64,000 nucleotides of DNA from Calliopum simillimum (taxonomy: Eukaryota; Arthropoda; Insecta; Diptera; Lauxaniidae): assembly GCA_951812925.1 (NCBI GenBank), contig OX638369.1, positions 682,001-746,000 of the forward strand, written 5' to 3'. Shown piece by piece: positions 53,213 to 63,739 of this stretch (within the stretch, counting starts at the first letter, position 1; every line of letters starts with the position of its first letter). The notes beneath the pieces were generated by a model, which was not told the origin of the DNA, did no database searches, and worked only from the letters and a program-made list of their open reading frames with translations. A program made the translations under genes and the position numbers.

Positions 53213-53793
53213 TATAAGACATTATTATTATTCTACTTTCAAAAAAACCCATTCAATTGAGGCACACGTGTTCCTCTATTATATTGATCAACAGTTTTTC
53301 AGGTTTCACTAATAAAGAATCTTTTTCTGGCACTCATTGCCAACTGAATATGTTTACAATTTGAGTGAAAATAATGAACCAACAGAGAAGCTTAGCTACT
53401 GAACAGAATTTTATGAAATATGGAATGGAACTATATTAAACGGTTTTGGTTATGTAGCTGCCGGAGAAATGCGTTGCCACGACTAAGGCGCTACACCATT
53501 CTTGGAAATTCAGAATGCAGAAAAAACATTAAAAAATCATATAAAAAAAAAACTCTCAGTTTTTAAGAGGGCATAGCCACTCCGCTTATGGTAAAAAGCG
53601 CTGTTACGGCAGCTTTAAAAGTTTTCTCTTGGTTGACTTTTTTCGGATAAGCTTATATTGTGTTATCCCCCTCCCCACTTAAGAAACCGTAAGATTTTTT
53701 AACCACCACCTCCCCCCTCTCAAAACAAAATCTAACGTAATTAATGGATTGTTCGTACCCAAAAATATGAAAAAAATTACAAAACATGTATAA
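53213..53793. other. Spacer
   Basis: No gene was recognised. TTCTACTTTCAAAAAA at 53232 is the complement of TTTTTTGAAAGTAGAA near 51168, an inverted pair outside the transposon ends. Confidence 0.3.
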
Positions 53794-53795
53794 TA

Positions 53796-55600
53796 GAGTG
53801 GTCAACATTTTGTATTGAAAAACCAAAAGTGTTAAAAAGTCAAGATGCGCGCGACTTTTCTTGGATCCTGCTGATTACAAAAAGTGCTTTGGAACCAAAA
53901 AAAAATTGCGTTTAGATATTCCGCAACGAGCTTGAATGTACTTTTTTAGGAATTTTTGTGTTTTTGAGTACCTTTTTTTAATTTAAACGCTATATCTTTT
54001 TAACCAGATAAGGTATTTGCAAAAATTAAATTGAATTTTTTTAAGAATATTTTGAGCCATATTCTGCATCAACTTTAAACTTCAAAATTTGTTAATTTTT
54101 TGAGGTGTTTGCACATTCAAGAACCATTTTTTTTCTTATTTTGCTCTAGCAAATTTTTTTTTTACTTTTATTTTTTTAGGCATTAATTTATCTCTCAACC
54201 GACTTCAACAACTAATCCATAAGCCTCACTTTACTTACTAAAAACCGTAAAGTGTAATTTAATTTGGCCAGAAAAAAAACTTTGACTTAAAAATTTTCAT
54301 GGTGAAACCGAAACAATAGTCATTTGCGATGTATGCGTTCATGAAGATTCTAACTCCGGTCTCAGAATAGCTCTACCTCATTTGGTTTTAGAGATATCCT
54401 AATCTAAAAATGCAAAAAACACCGTTTTTGCTATTTTTGAAGCTGTTATATCAAGACTTGGTAACTTTCAGCATGGTATTGAAGTTAAAAGTGACAGCAT
54501 TTTTCTTCAAAACCCAATTTAAATTGTATCGATATCTCTTTGTTCCTCCGAAATATCGTAAGCAGAAATAACAAAAAAAAACAGTTTTTTGCACTTTTTC
54601 AACTTTTTAGGTTAGAATAACTCCGAGAATAAAAATGATATCGGTATAATTTAAATTGAATTTTAAAGAAACAGACTGGCACTTTTAACCACTATTCCAC
54701 TTTTTGTGCCTGAGAGTAACCTTGACTTGTAATATCACTTTAAAAAGAGCAAAACCGGTGTTTCTTGTACTTTTATGTTAAAATATCTCCTTAACCGTAC
54801 AAGATACAGAAATTTTGAGACTGAATTCGGAATCAGCATCAACAAATACATCGAAAATGGCTATTTTAGTTTCTTTTTGATTTATTTATTTTTTTGGTTT
54901 CCTTAGAAGATCTGTTAACATATTTTGCCAAAAATAACATGAAGTGGCAAGGTTTTGACATTGCGAAGAACGTTGTTTTACTCAGAAAATTAGGAACTAA
55001 TGATTTTATAAGAATAAAGTGGTACCTTACGTCATCCCATTAAGATATCTTATTTTAATGCATTGAAAACATGAAAATTAATTTTTTTTTAAGTCCATAC
55101 ATACATACTTAATTGTTTTAGTGAGTAAAAGTGTTACTAATAACTTAGTTGTTGAAATTATTTTAAAGATAAATTAATGCATAAAAATATAAAAATTTTA
55201 AAAGAAATTCGCTGGAGCAAAATAAGAAAAATATCGGTTCGTGAAAGTGCAAACACCTCAAAAAATTAACAAATTTTGAAGTTTAAAGTGCCGCTTAAAA
55301 AAATTGGGAAAGAGTAGATTAACTATTATTGATGCAGAATATGGCTCAAAATATTTAAAAAAAAATGCGATTTATTTTTTGCAAATACCTTATCTGGTTA
55401 AAAAGATATAGCGTTTAAATTAAAAGAAGTACTCAAAAACTCAAAAATTCCTAAAAAAGTAAATTCAAGCTCGTTGCGGAATATCTAAACGCATTTTTTT
55501 TTTTTGGTTCCAAAGCACTTTTTGTAATCAGCAGGATCCAAGGATTCAGAAAAGTCGCGCGCACCTTGACTTTTTAACACTTTCGGATTTTGGACCACTC
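53796..55600. mobile_element. 1.8-kb hairpin element, TIR GAGTGGTCC, TA target
   Basis: GAGTGGTCAACATTTTG at the left and CAAAATCC-GACCACTC-type sequence at the right are flanked by TA (53794-53795 and 55601-55602). Outer arms of about 300 bp (AAGTGTTAAAAAGTCAAG, TTGCGTTTAGATATTCCGC) pair well. Inside, GAGGTGTTTGCAC (54102) faces GTGCAAACACCTC (55242), a second hairpin nested in the loop, with CTAATCTAAAAATGC and GGTTAGAATAACTCC blocks related to the shared core. A half copy is at 6669-7000. Confidence 0.68.
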
Positions 55601-55649
55601 TAATGTATAATGCAGTCAAAAAATTTCTTTTTTGCCAAAACCTTTGTTT

Positions 55650-56395
55650 TGACTTGGCTTAAAATGACATATAATCTCGTGTTGAGTTTCAAAATATTCG
55701 ATATTCAGTTCAAAAATTTTTTGATATGCTTAGATGTTCGTTTAAAATCAATTTTGAACCCTTTTATGGACTATAAAATCGTATCTGCAATACTATAATT
55801 GCTTACTGTATACAAATTTAATAATAACTTCATTGTGCATGGTACGAAAATAACTATTGGAAAACAAACTTACACTCAAAATACTCGAACATGCAACATC
55901 AGCACAATCAAATCGGGAACTAATAGAAAGAGATGTGGCTTACACATCCATAGAAGAGTTCAATATGCCGCCTTCAAACGCAAGAAATTGTAATCAATTT
56001 GCCTATTTTTTTATGGTTCAAAAGTTTTTAATTTAATCTATAGCTTACTTAAATAAATAAATATAAAAAAAAAACTTAAGCCAAACGGCTAGAAAACTAT
56101 ACGATTAGCAAAATAGGGTTTTAGCTTTAAATATGAAAATGAAGGAAAGTGCTTAAAATATAATTTTTTAATAGTAACAGCCAAGGTAAGATACATACAT
56201 TATATTTTTTATTAGCTGTATACTAATAATAAAACGGACAAAACCGCGAAGTCTAGTTTAATTTATGCACTTTTAGACATTTTTTTTTTTTTATAAAATC
56301 AATCTTTAAATTCGTTTGACCGATGATGACTTAAAAGTCGAAATGCGTCTACAATAAATTATAAAAATAAAACTATTTGATTTATTTTTATTTAA
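55650..56395 (+). pseudogene. Second Penelope-like relic, 3' end
   Basis: A short frame at about 55888-56010 (EHATSAQSNRELIERDVAY, TSIEEFNMPPSNARN) lies ~320 bp upstream of a hammerhead-like motif with the same CGATGATGACTT...AAGTCGAAA arrangement found in the 32.8-37.3 kb Penelope element. The protein part is too short to prove family membership; assignment rests mainly on the ribozyme-like tail and its position. A different subfamily is likely. Confidence 0.4.
56317..56352 (+). ncRNA. Degenerate hammerhead-like motif
   Basis: CCGATGA, stem GACTT-AA-AAGTC, GAAA, then TGCGTC follow in order. Compared with the hammerhead consensus the core U4 position is C, which should cripple cleavage. ATGCGT is self-complementary with wobbles, as in dimeric hammerheads. 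Stem I pairing is poor. Confidence 0.4.
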
Positions 56396-56531
56396 ATAGC
56401 GAAGTCGGTTAAGGCGGTTTCGATTTTTTTAAAATTTGTTTCTAAAATTGCATAAATTAAAAGATATATACATATGAAACAACCAATGCATTAAATTAAT
56501 AATGGAAAGCCTACAAAATTTTTTTGAATCT

Positions 56532-57588
56532 GAGACAAAATTCCTCAAGTGGATCGCTTTTCTCCCAACATGCGAATTTTAAAGCCAAAATCGGTGGACA
56601 CGTTCTCCTAACGGATATGTAACCAACCTTATACTTTGTTTTGAAAAAAAAAAAAAATTGTTTTTGTAAAAGTTACAAGCTGTTGAAGTTTGTAATAGCT
56701 CCACATTAAAACTTCAATATCTTTTAATTTCGTGGACGAAATTTGATTCTGAAAACGCGAAAATTTTGTAAAATACTTGTACCTTAATAAACAAAATATA
56801 GTATTGCAAAAAATTATTCTTTTGTTGTAAAATTACAAGAAACAATAAATAAATGGATAATTAATGCACATCTCAATGCGCTTGATGATTTACAACTAAA
56901 ATATTTTGAGCAGCGAACTTTAGTGGTATTATTTCCAAAAAAAAAAAATTTGTAGATCCTGGTAGTTTTCAATTTATTACAAGTTTCCTAACTACCTTTC
57001 AAAAATTTCCATACAAATTTTCTAATATTTTTATTACAAGTTTTTAAATAGAAAAAAAAATTTCGACTTTGATATTAAGAAAAATTTATGGCAAAAATAA
57101 TGTGAAATTTGTATAGAAATTTTTGAAAGGTAGTTAGAAAACTTGTAATAAATTGAAAACTACCAGGATCTAAAAATTTTTTTTTTGGAAATAATACCAC
57201 TAAAGTACGCTGCTCAAAATATTTTAGTTGTAAATCATCAAGCGCATTGAGATGTGCATTAATTATCCATTTATTTATTGTTTCTTGTAATTTTACAACA
57301 AAAGAATAATTTTTTTGCAATACTATATTTTGTTCATTAAAGTACAAGTATTTTACAAAATTTTCGCGTTTTCAGAATCAAATTTCGTCCACGCAATTAA
57401 AAGATATTGAAGTTTTAATATGGAGCTATTACAAACTTCAACAGCTTGTAACTTTTACAAAAACAATTTTTTTTTTCAAAACAAAGTATAAGGTTGGTTA
57501 CATATCTGTTAGGAGAACGTGTCCACCGATTTTGGCTTTAAAATTCGCATGTTGGGAAAAAAGCGATCCACTTGAGGAATTTTGTCTC
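56532..57588. mobile_element. 1.06-kb hairpin element (GAGACAAAATTCCTC)
   Basis: GAGACAAAATTCCTCAAGTG faces CACTTGAGGAATTTTGTCTC. Arms of about 500 bp are nearly identical, through CGTTCTCCTAACGGATATG and TTTACAACTAAAATATTTTG to a short centre near 57050. The 90-codon frame on the minus strand is a by-product of the palindrome. Target duplication is unresolved. Confidence 0.68.
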
Positions 57589-58213
57589 TCTATAGAATCA
57601 GAATAAATAAAGGAACATTTTACTAAAATTTCTGTGTTTTTCTGATTTCAGAGCAATTAAGTATTATTTTTTTTCAAATTCCAATGGACAAATGGACTAA
57701 GAGCTCGAAATCTGAAAAAATTAATGAGAAATTTTTTTTACATTTGGGGACGATTTACGATCAATCATCATAACCTTGAATTTAGCGACAACCCTTACCA
57801 ACATCCACTGAAGCATATGTTTCTATTTGATAAAAATAAATTGATTACGTTCTCTTATTTTCGTTCTCTTCGAAACACTAGGCGAAATTCTTATTGAGTT
57901 GACAGATGGAAACATAAAAATTTTTTATGAAAAGAGTTTCTACTGATCTATTTTTTTTAATTTAAGTTAACTGTTTGTTAGAAAAACAAATGACCGTCGT
58001 GACAGAGTTGATGTTTTGAAGACCAACCAACCAAAAGTATTGGAGCGGTTTATGGTAATAAGTCGCTATTGAATTTTTTCTACAAAAGTAGGTAAAAAAC
58101 GCAAAGAACATTTGCAATATCAATTAGAAATATTATGCCTTTTACTCTAAATTAACACGAATGGCCAAGCCTTTATTTTTATGCATTTTGTATTTTAATT
58201 AAAAAATCCCAAA
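57589..58213. other. AT-rich spacer
   Basis: No gene or repeat border was recognised. Confidence 0.35.
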
Positions 58214-58414
58214 TTAATCAATAGTTTTATTATCAATTACGTGATTTAATTCCTTAGTGTTGTAAAAAGAAAAAAAAAATTCATTGTTTTCTTTTGCATT
58301 TACATGAAATAGAGTAATTAAAAAAACCGACAAAGTACAAATTAAGAGCGCAATTAAACCACCAAAATTTTCAAAAAACAAATTTAGCAAGAAATTAAGG
58401 TCCAATTTCGCCAT
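58214..58414 (-). CDS. Possible 66-aa single-pass membrane micropeptide
   Basis: The ATG at 58412-58414 opens a frame MAKLDLNFLLNLFFENFGG followed by a strongly hydrophobic stretch (LIALLICTLSVFLITLFHV, about residues 20-38) and a polar tail with NAKENNE. That is the layout of a one-helix membrane peptide. AT-rich DNA often yields hydrophobic chance frames, no promoter or poly(A) signal was seen, and it lies next to a LINE remnant. Treat as speculative. Confidence 0.2.
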   Translation of the reverse strand: MAKLDLNFLLNLFFENFGGLIALLICTLSVFLITLFHVNAKENNEFFFSFYNTKELNHVIDNKTID

Positions 58415-58455
58415 GAAAATGTTCAAATGGGAGGGTTAGGTGAATCCTTTCAGAG

Positions 58456-59156
58456 TTAACCATTTTTCTTTATTAAAAGAAAAAAAAAAACGGTCAAGTA
58501 ATCATAGTTTATAAGAATAATGCTGCTTAGAAAAACAAAAAAATTTCGTCTTCTAAAATTAACGTGTTTCCTTCGATTCCAGCAAGTATGGCAATTTGGA
58601 CTAAACTGGTACCTGTTGGGGGATCTTGATGTAATGTTTTCACAATGACAATTGCCACAAAGCTTGATGAAGAGAATGTCAGTAAATCGTTCTTTGAGGG
58701 CAGCAATAAGTTTTTTATTAGGTGTTCTAAAGTTAAAATCACCTAACAATAAAATGTCGTCATTAACGTCAAGTTTTTGAGTAACATATTCTACAGCCTG
58801 TGCAAAACTATCGTAGACTTCTGTGCTACTATTAGGGGGAATATAAGCGTTAAGAATATAAAAACTTGACTTAAAAATAATAACTTCAACGCATATTAGT
58901 TCAATGTCAGATGCACAGGGAATGTCAAACAAAGAACTCGTAAAATTATTTTTTATGGCTATTAAGACGCCTCCAACGACTGGAGAAAAATCTTTGTGTG
59001 TCTGTCTTTTCTAAAAACATTAAAACTATTGTCAAATAACTCCGAGTTAAGTATATTGTTATTTAACCAAGTCTCGGTAAAAACGATAACATCATCAGAA
59101 AAATTCTGAATTGCTAAAAATATATCATGCGTCTTTGAACGTATTCCCCTTACATT
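58456..59156 (-). pseudogene. LINE endonuclease fragment (3'-truncated)
   Basis: Downstream of the ORF1-like gene on the same strand, codons read FTETWLNNNIL at about 59065, then after a frameshift near 58990 VVGGVLIAIKNNF, IELICVEVI, FYILNAYIPPNSSTEVY and DDILLLGDFNFRTPNKKL (GDFN is the endonuclease signature). After LKERFTDILF (about 58680) similarity to the family ends. An adjoining frame (QDPPTGTSLVQIAILAGIEG) may be unrelated flanking sequence. RT is missing. Confidence 0.72.
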
Positions 59157-59822
59157 TTAGTAGTAAAGGGATAGCCGATTAAAGTTTTTTGAATTGAGTC
59201 TATTATAATATCGAGTAGCCTTCTTTGTTTCCTTGAACTCAGAAATGGAGACATTATCAACCCATGCTTTTGGATTGCAGACGGCAGCGAAATGACAAGA
59301 AGCCATCGATAATTTAAAAGAAGCATGAGTTGGTTTGTTGCCAAGCTTCCTACATGAAACATATGCGTCAAGAGGAATGATATTATTTTGCATTAAATAC
59401 TCTTTAATAGTGTCAGAATTTGTATCAGGGTGCATCCGCGAAATAAAAATTGATTTCGATTTAGGCAATGCACGCAAAGAAACAGGGATAACAACAGTAT
59501 CAACAACTTGTGGATAGGTTGATGATGAAGCGGTTGGATGGACACTATTTGGCGGATTGGACGAAGCTGTAGGATTAATAGAAGAAGAATTAGCCGCAGC
59601 CCCAGCAACGTCATTGTTACTTGAATTCCTATTTAGCTTTCGTCGGTTTGGTGAATTTGCAGCAATTTCTGTTGATCCAATATATATATAAGTTTTTGAT
59701 TTTTTATCAGGAACAAGTTGCTTGGCTATTTTATGTGATGTTTTTTCCGCACCAATAATTTTTTTTAATTTGAGTCTAAATTCTAGTGTTTTGTGTGTTT
59801 TTGTAGTAACTAATGCTGGCAA
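59157..59822 (-). CDS. LINE ORF1-like protein
   Basis: About 220 codons are open, entered from a stop without an ATG, so the N-terminus is missing or altered. The middle is Asn/Ser/Pro-rich. The C-terminal ~80 residues (SIFISRMHPDTNSDTIKEYL, VSCRKLGNKPTHASFKL, AVCNPKAWVDNVSISEF) match the RNA-binding-like domain in ORF1 proteins of insect LINEs (an FxSRxxPDT start, an ASFK strand and a NPxxW motif). The endonuclease fragment follows, supporting a LINE with a deleted 3' half. Confidence 0.65.
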   Translation of the reverse strand: MPALVTTKTHKTLEFRLKLKKIIGAEKTSHKIAKQLVPDKKSKTYIYIGSTEIAANSPNRRKLNRNSSNNDVAGAAANSSSINPTASSNPPNSVHPTASSSTYPQVVDTVVIPVSLRALPKSKSIFISRMHPDTNSDTIKEYLMQNNIIPLDAYVSCRKLGNKPTHASFKLSMASCHFAAVCNPKAWVDNVSISEFKETKKATRYYNRLNSKNFNRLSLYY

Positions 59823-60564
59823 GTAGAGTTTTCAGCTTTATGGGTTTATCATCACGCACACCACCAAATATTAAGTGTTATCGCTTCATTTCAACAGCAA
59901 GAATTTAAACATTTCTTTACCACTACTACGACGCCAAGTTCAGATCTGGATTGTTCTTCATTGGTTGAATCTACATCTTTTCGTTCCTTGGCATTCTACT
60001 GACGAATAAATTGAACCTAAAGTCACTATAAATGTATAAGTTTTTTCTTATGTTTCCACAGAAAATTTCATTCAAATGTAACTTACCTTAATTTTTTTTT
60101 TTTTTTTTTTTTTTTCTTAATCCATTTTAAGTCTTGCAGTGTGCTGCATGTGTCGTCACTTCTAAATTAAATGTTTGCGAAAAAAAAAACACGTCTATAC
60201 TTTCCGAAAGCGCGAGGTCCGCAAGAAAATTACGAAATCTATATCTATATATTAATACGTGAACAGTTTTTTTGCGCCCCTTTTGCGAGCTAACCATTTA
60301 ACCGATTTTCGATATTTTTTTTATATGAAAGGTACTGTGGTGTAGAATCCACGAATCCAATAATTATCCTCATAAGTTGCCATTAAGGCATTTAAAAACA
60401 GGATCAAAGTTTCCCATATAATTACAACAACAACAGCATCCACAGTGTTATGCTGCGTTGTTGAGAAAGTGAATGACACAGTGGAGTGAGAGAAATTTTG
60501 ATGTTGTAGTTTTTCTCTTGCTTGCAAAAACCTGTTTCGTTGCAGTCTGTCCACGTTCTGCATA
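59823..60564. other. Spacer before the minisatellite
   Basis: Long poly-T tracts lie near 60090-60115. A CAACAACAGCATCC patch lies near 60425. No gene was recognised. Confidence 0.35.
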
Positions 60565-61997
60565 GATATTTTGGATGTTTTTCGCTATTTTAGAGCTTTG
60601 ACGATATTTTAGATGTTTTTCGATACTTTTGGACTTTTGTCGATATTTTGGATGTTTCTCGATACTTCTGGACTTTTACCGATATTTTGGATGTTTCTCG
60701 ATGCTTTTGGACTTTTACCGATATTTTGGATGTTTCTCGAAGCTTTTGGACTTTTACCGATATGTTGGATGTTTCTCGATACTTTTGGACTTTTATCGAT
60801 ATTTTGGATGTTTTTCGATACTTTTGGACTTTTACCGAAATTTTGGATGTTTCTCGATGCTTTTGGACTTTTACCGATATTTTAGATGTTTTTCGATACT
60901 TTTGGACTTTTATCGATATTTTGGATGTTTCTTGATACTTCTGGACTTTTACCGATATTTTGGATGTTTCTCGATGCTTTTGGACTTTTACCGATATTTT
61001 GGATGTTTTTCGATACTTTTGGACTTTTACCGATATTTTGGATGTTTCTCGATATTTTGGATGTTTCTCGATGCTTTTGGACTTTTACCGATATGTTGGA
61101 TGTTTCTCGATACTTTTGGACTTTTATCGATATTTTGGATGTTTTTCGATACTTTTGGACTTTTACCGATATTTTGGATGTTTTTCGATACTTTTGGACT
61201 TTTACCGATATTTTGGATGTTCTCGATATTTTGGATGTTTCTCGATGCTTTTGGACTTTTACCGATATGTTGGATGTTTCTCGATGCTTTCGGACTTTTA
61301 CCGATATTTTGGATGTTTCTCGATGCTTTTGGACTTTTACCGATATTTTGGATGTTTTTCGATACTTTTGGACTTTTACCGATAATTTGGATGTTTCTCG
61401 ATATTTTGGATGTTTCTCGATGCTTTTGGACTTTTACCGATATGTTGGATGTTTCTCGATACTTTTGGACTTTTATCGATATTTTGGATGTTTTTCGATA
61501 CTTTTGGACTTTTACCGATATTTTGGATGTTTTTCGATACTTTTGGACTTTTACCGATATTTTGGATGTTTCTCGATGCTTTTGGACTTTTACCGATATG
61601 TTGGATGTTTCTCGATACTTTTGGACTTTTATCGATATGTTGGATGTTTCTCGATACTTTTGGACTTTTACCGATATTTTGGATGTTTTTCGACACTTTT
61701 GGACTTTTACCGATATTTTGGATGTTTCTCGATATTTTGGATGTTTCTCGATGCTTTTGGACTTTTATCGATATGTTGGATGTTCTTCGATACTTTTGGA
61801 CTTTTGTCGATATTTTGGATGTTTCTCGATACTTCTGGACTTTTACCGATATTTTGGAGGTTTTTCGATGCTTTTGGACTTTTACCGATATTTTGGATGT
61901 TTCTCGATACTTTTGGACCTTTACCGATATACATACCGATGTTTGTCGATACTTTTGAGATCTTCTCGATATTTTGGATATTTTTCGATATTTTTTG
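60565..61997 (+). repeat. 39-bp minisatellite, ~36 units
   Basis: The unit is CTTTTGGACTTTTACCGATA followed by TTTTGGATGTTTCTCGATG/A. Variants differ at TACC/TATC/TGTC, ATATTTT/ATATGTT and TTTC/TTTTT. Several truncated units (GATATTTTGGATGTTTCTC doubled) mark higher-order periodicity of about 300-350 bp. Because 39 is divisible by three and the unit lacks stops in most frames, open frames of up to 472 codons run through in several frames at once; I do not treat them as genes. Edge units are more diverged. Confidence 0.92.
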
Positions 61998-62149
61998 GCA
62001 CAAGCATTACACCAATTTTTATGTTATTCGGTTTTAAGAAATACTGAGCCTGCTGCATGTAAAAAATGTTGCTAAGATTAATGAATACTCAATGTTCTGG
62101 ATTTCTTTTTTACCAAACGGTAATCGGAAAAAGTTTATCTATCTTAAAG

Positions 62150-63625
62150 TAAAAGGCCAAATTTTGGCCACCGGCGATACTAGTCTATATATAAATAGGC
62201 AAACGAAATCGGTTCAGTCCCTGTTTTTATACCTAAATTTCAACCGATTTGCTTGATTTTTTCTTTGTTGGAAAGGTTGAGAGGAGGATCAGTGCATAAG
62301 ACTATATCTTTTTTAAAAGTGGGCGGTGCCACGACCCTAAATGGAAAAAACGTCTCACGGCTAAGCCGCTGCAGCGATTTTCACGAAATTTGGTATAGAG
62401 AGAGGATCAACGCTAAGAAATAATAACATGACCATTATGATTTTCAGTGGGTAGTACCACGCCCCTAAATGGGAAAACACTTTTACGGCTAAACCACTGA
62501 ATTAATTTTTTAAAATTGGGTATACAGATAGGGCTAACGTCAAGGAATGAGAATATGACCTTTATGTTTTTAAGTGGCCGGTGCTGCACCGATTTTTATG
62601 AATGCGGAACCTTAAGGAAGAATATTAAAAGCTTTTTGTTTTTATCGATCAAGCTATATAGTCAGATCGAAAAGGTCGAATTTCGGCCACAAGGCGAACT
62701 CTAGTACATATAAATAGGCAAACGAAATCGGTTCAGTCCTCCTGTTTCTATACCTAAATCTCAACCGATTTGCTTGATTTTTGTTTTGTTGGAAAGGTTT
62801 TGAGGAGGAGCACTGCATAGGACTATAATTGTTTTTGAAGTGGGCGGTGCCACGCCCCTAAATGGAAAAAACGCTCTCACGGCTAAGCCGCTGCATCGAT
62901 TTGAACGAAATTTGGTATGGAGATAGGGTTAGCACCAAGAAACGATAATATGACCATTATATTTTTCAGTGGGCGGTGCCACGCTCCTAAATGGAAAAAA
63001 CGCTCTCACGGCTAAGCCGCTGCATCGATTTTAACGAAATTTAGTATGGAGATAGGGTTATCACTAAGGAACTATAATATGATCATTATGTTTTTCAGTG
63101 GGCGGTTCCACTCCCCTAAATGGAAAAAACTATCTCACGGCTAAACCACTGCTTCGATTTTAACGAAATTCGGTATGGAGATAGGATTGGCACTGAGGAA
63201 CGATAACATGACCATTATGTTTTCAATGGGCGTTACTACGCCCTTAAGTAGAAGAAACGCTCCTACGGCTAAACTACTGCTTACGATTTTTATGAAATTT
63301 GGTATAGATATAGGGTTAGCACTAAGGAACGATAGCGTGATTGATTTTTATGAATTTTGGTATGGGCATAAAATGAACGGGACAGAAAGATATCAAAAAC
63401 TGTTTGCTCTTTAGAAGGAGTCACACGCCTCTTAATGGAAAGCACGATATTGCAACTTAGATGCTGCACCGATGCAAATAACCTTAACCCTAAGGAAGAA
63501 TATTAAAAGCTTTTTGTGTCTTATCGACAAAGAAAGGTTATAAAAACTGTTTGCTTTATTTTATGGTCAAATCGAAATGGTCAAATTTCGGCCACAAGGC
63601 GAACTATAGTAGAATGAAAATGGCA
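62150..63625 (+). repeat. ~125-bp tandem repeat within a larger interspersed repeat
   Basis: At least seven units contain GTGGGCGGTGCCACGCCCC, AAATGGAAAAAACGCTC, ACGGCTAAGCCGCTGC and GAAATTTGGTATGGAGATAG (near 62322, 62447, 62571, 62840, 62967, 63098 and 63225). Two blocks each open with ATAAATAGGCAAACGAAATC and AACCGATTTGCTTGA (62190 and 62710) and close with a TTTCGGCCACAAGGCGAACT box. Non-coding. A diverged copy with a minisatellite seed is at 17590-18450. Confidence 0.75.
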
Positions 63626-63739
63626 AATTACAAAAAAGGAATGAAATGGAAAGGAATAGTAGCAAATTTTCTACCAGTTACGTTCAAGAATGACAGAATT
63701 AGTGTTGCCAAATTGATGTAATATTTATATAAGCTGTGT
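63626..63739. other. Short unique spacer
   Basis: Nothing recognised between the tandem repeat and the mariner-type element. Confidence 0.3.

Noticed and set aside
57075..57347. 90-codon minus-strand frame
   Set aside because: It falls within a hairpin arm and has no protein-like features.
60629..62047. 472-codon open frame (and 383-, 182- and 141-codon overlapping frames)
   Set aside because: It is produced by a 39-bp minisatellite without stops; several frames are open together and no start context or non-repetitive domain supports a gene.
62322..63400. Regularly spaced repeats that could suggest a CRISPR array
   Set aside because: The units are diverged ~125-bp tandem repeats without spacers, in eukaryotic DNA.
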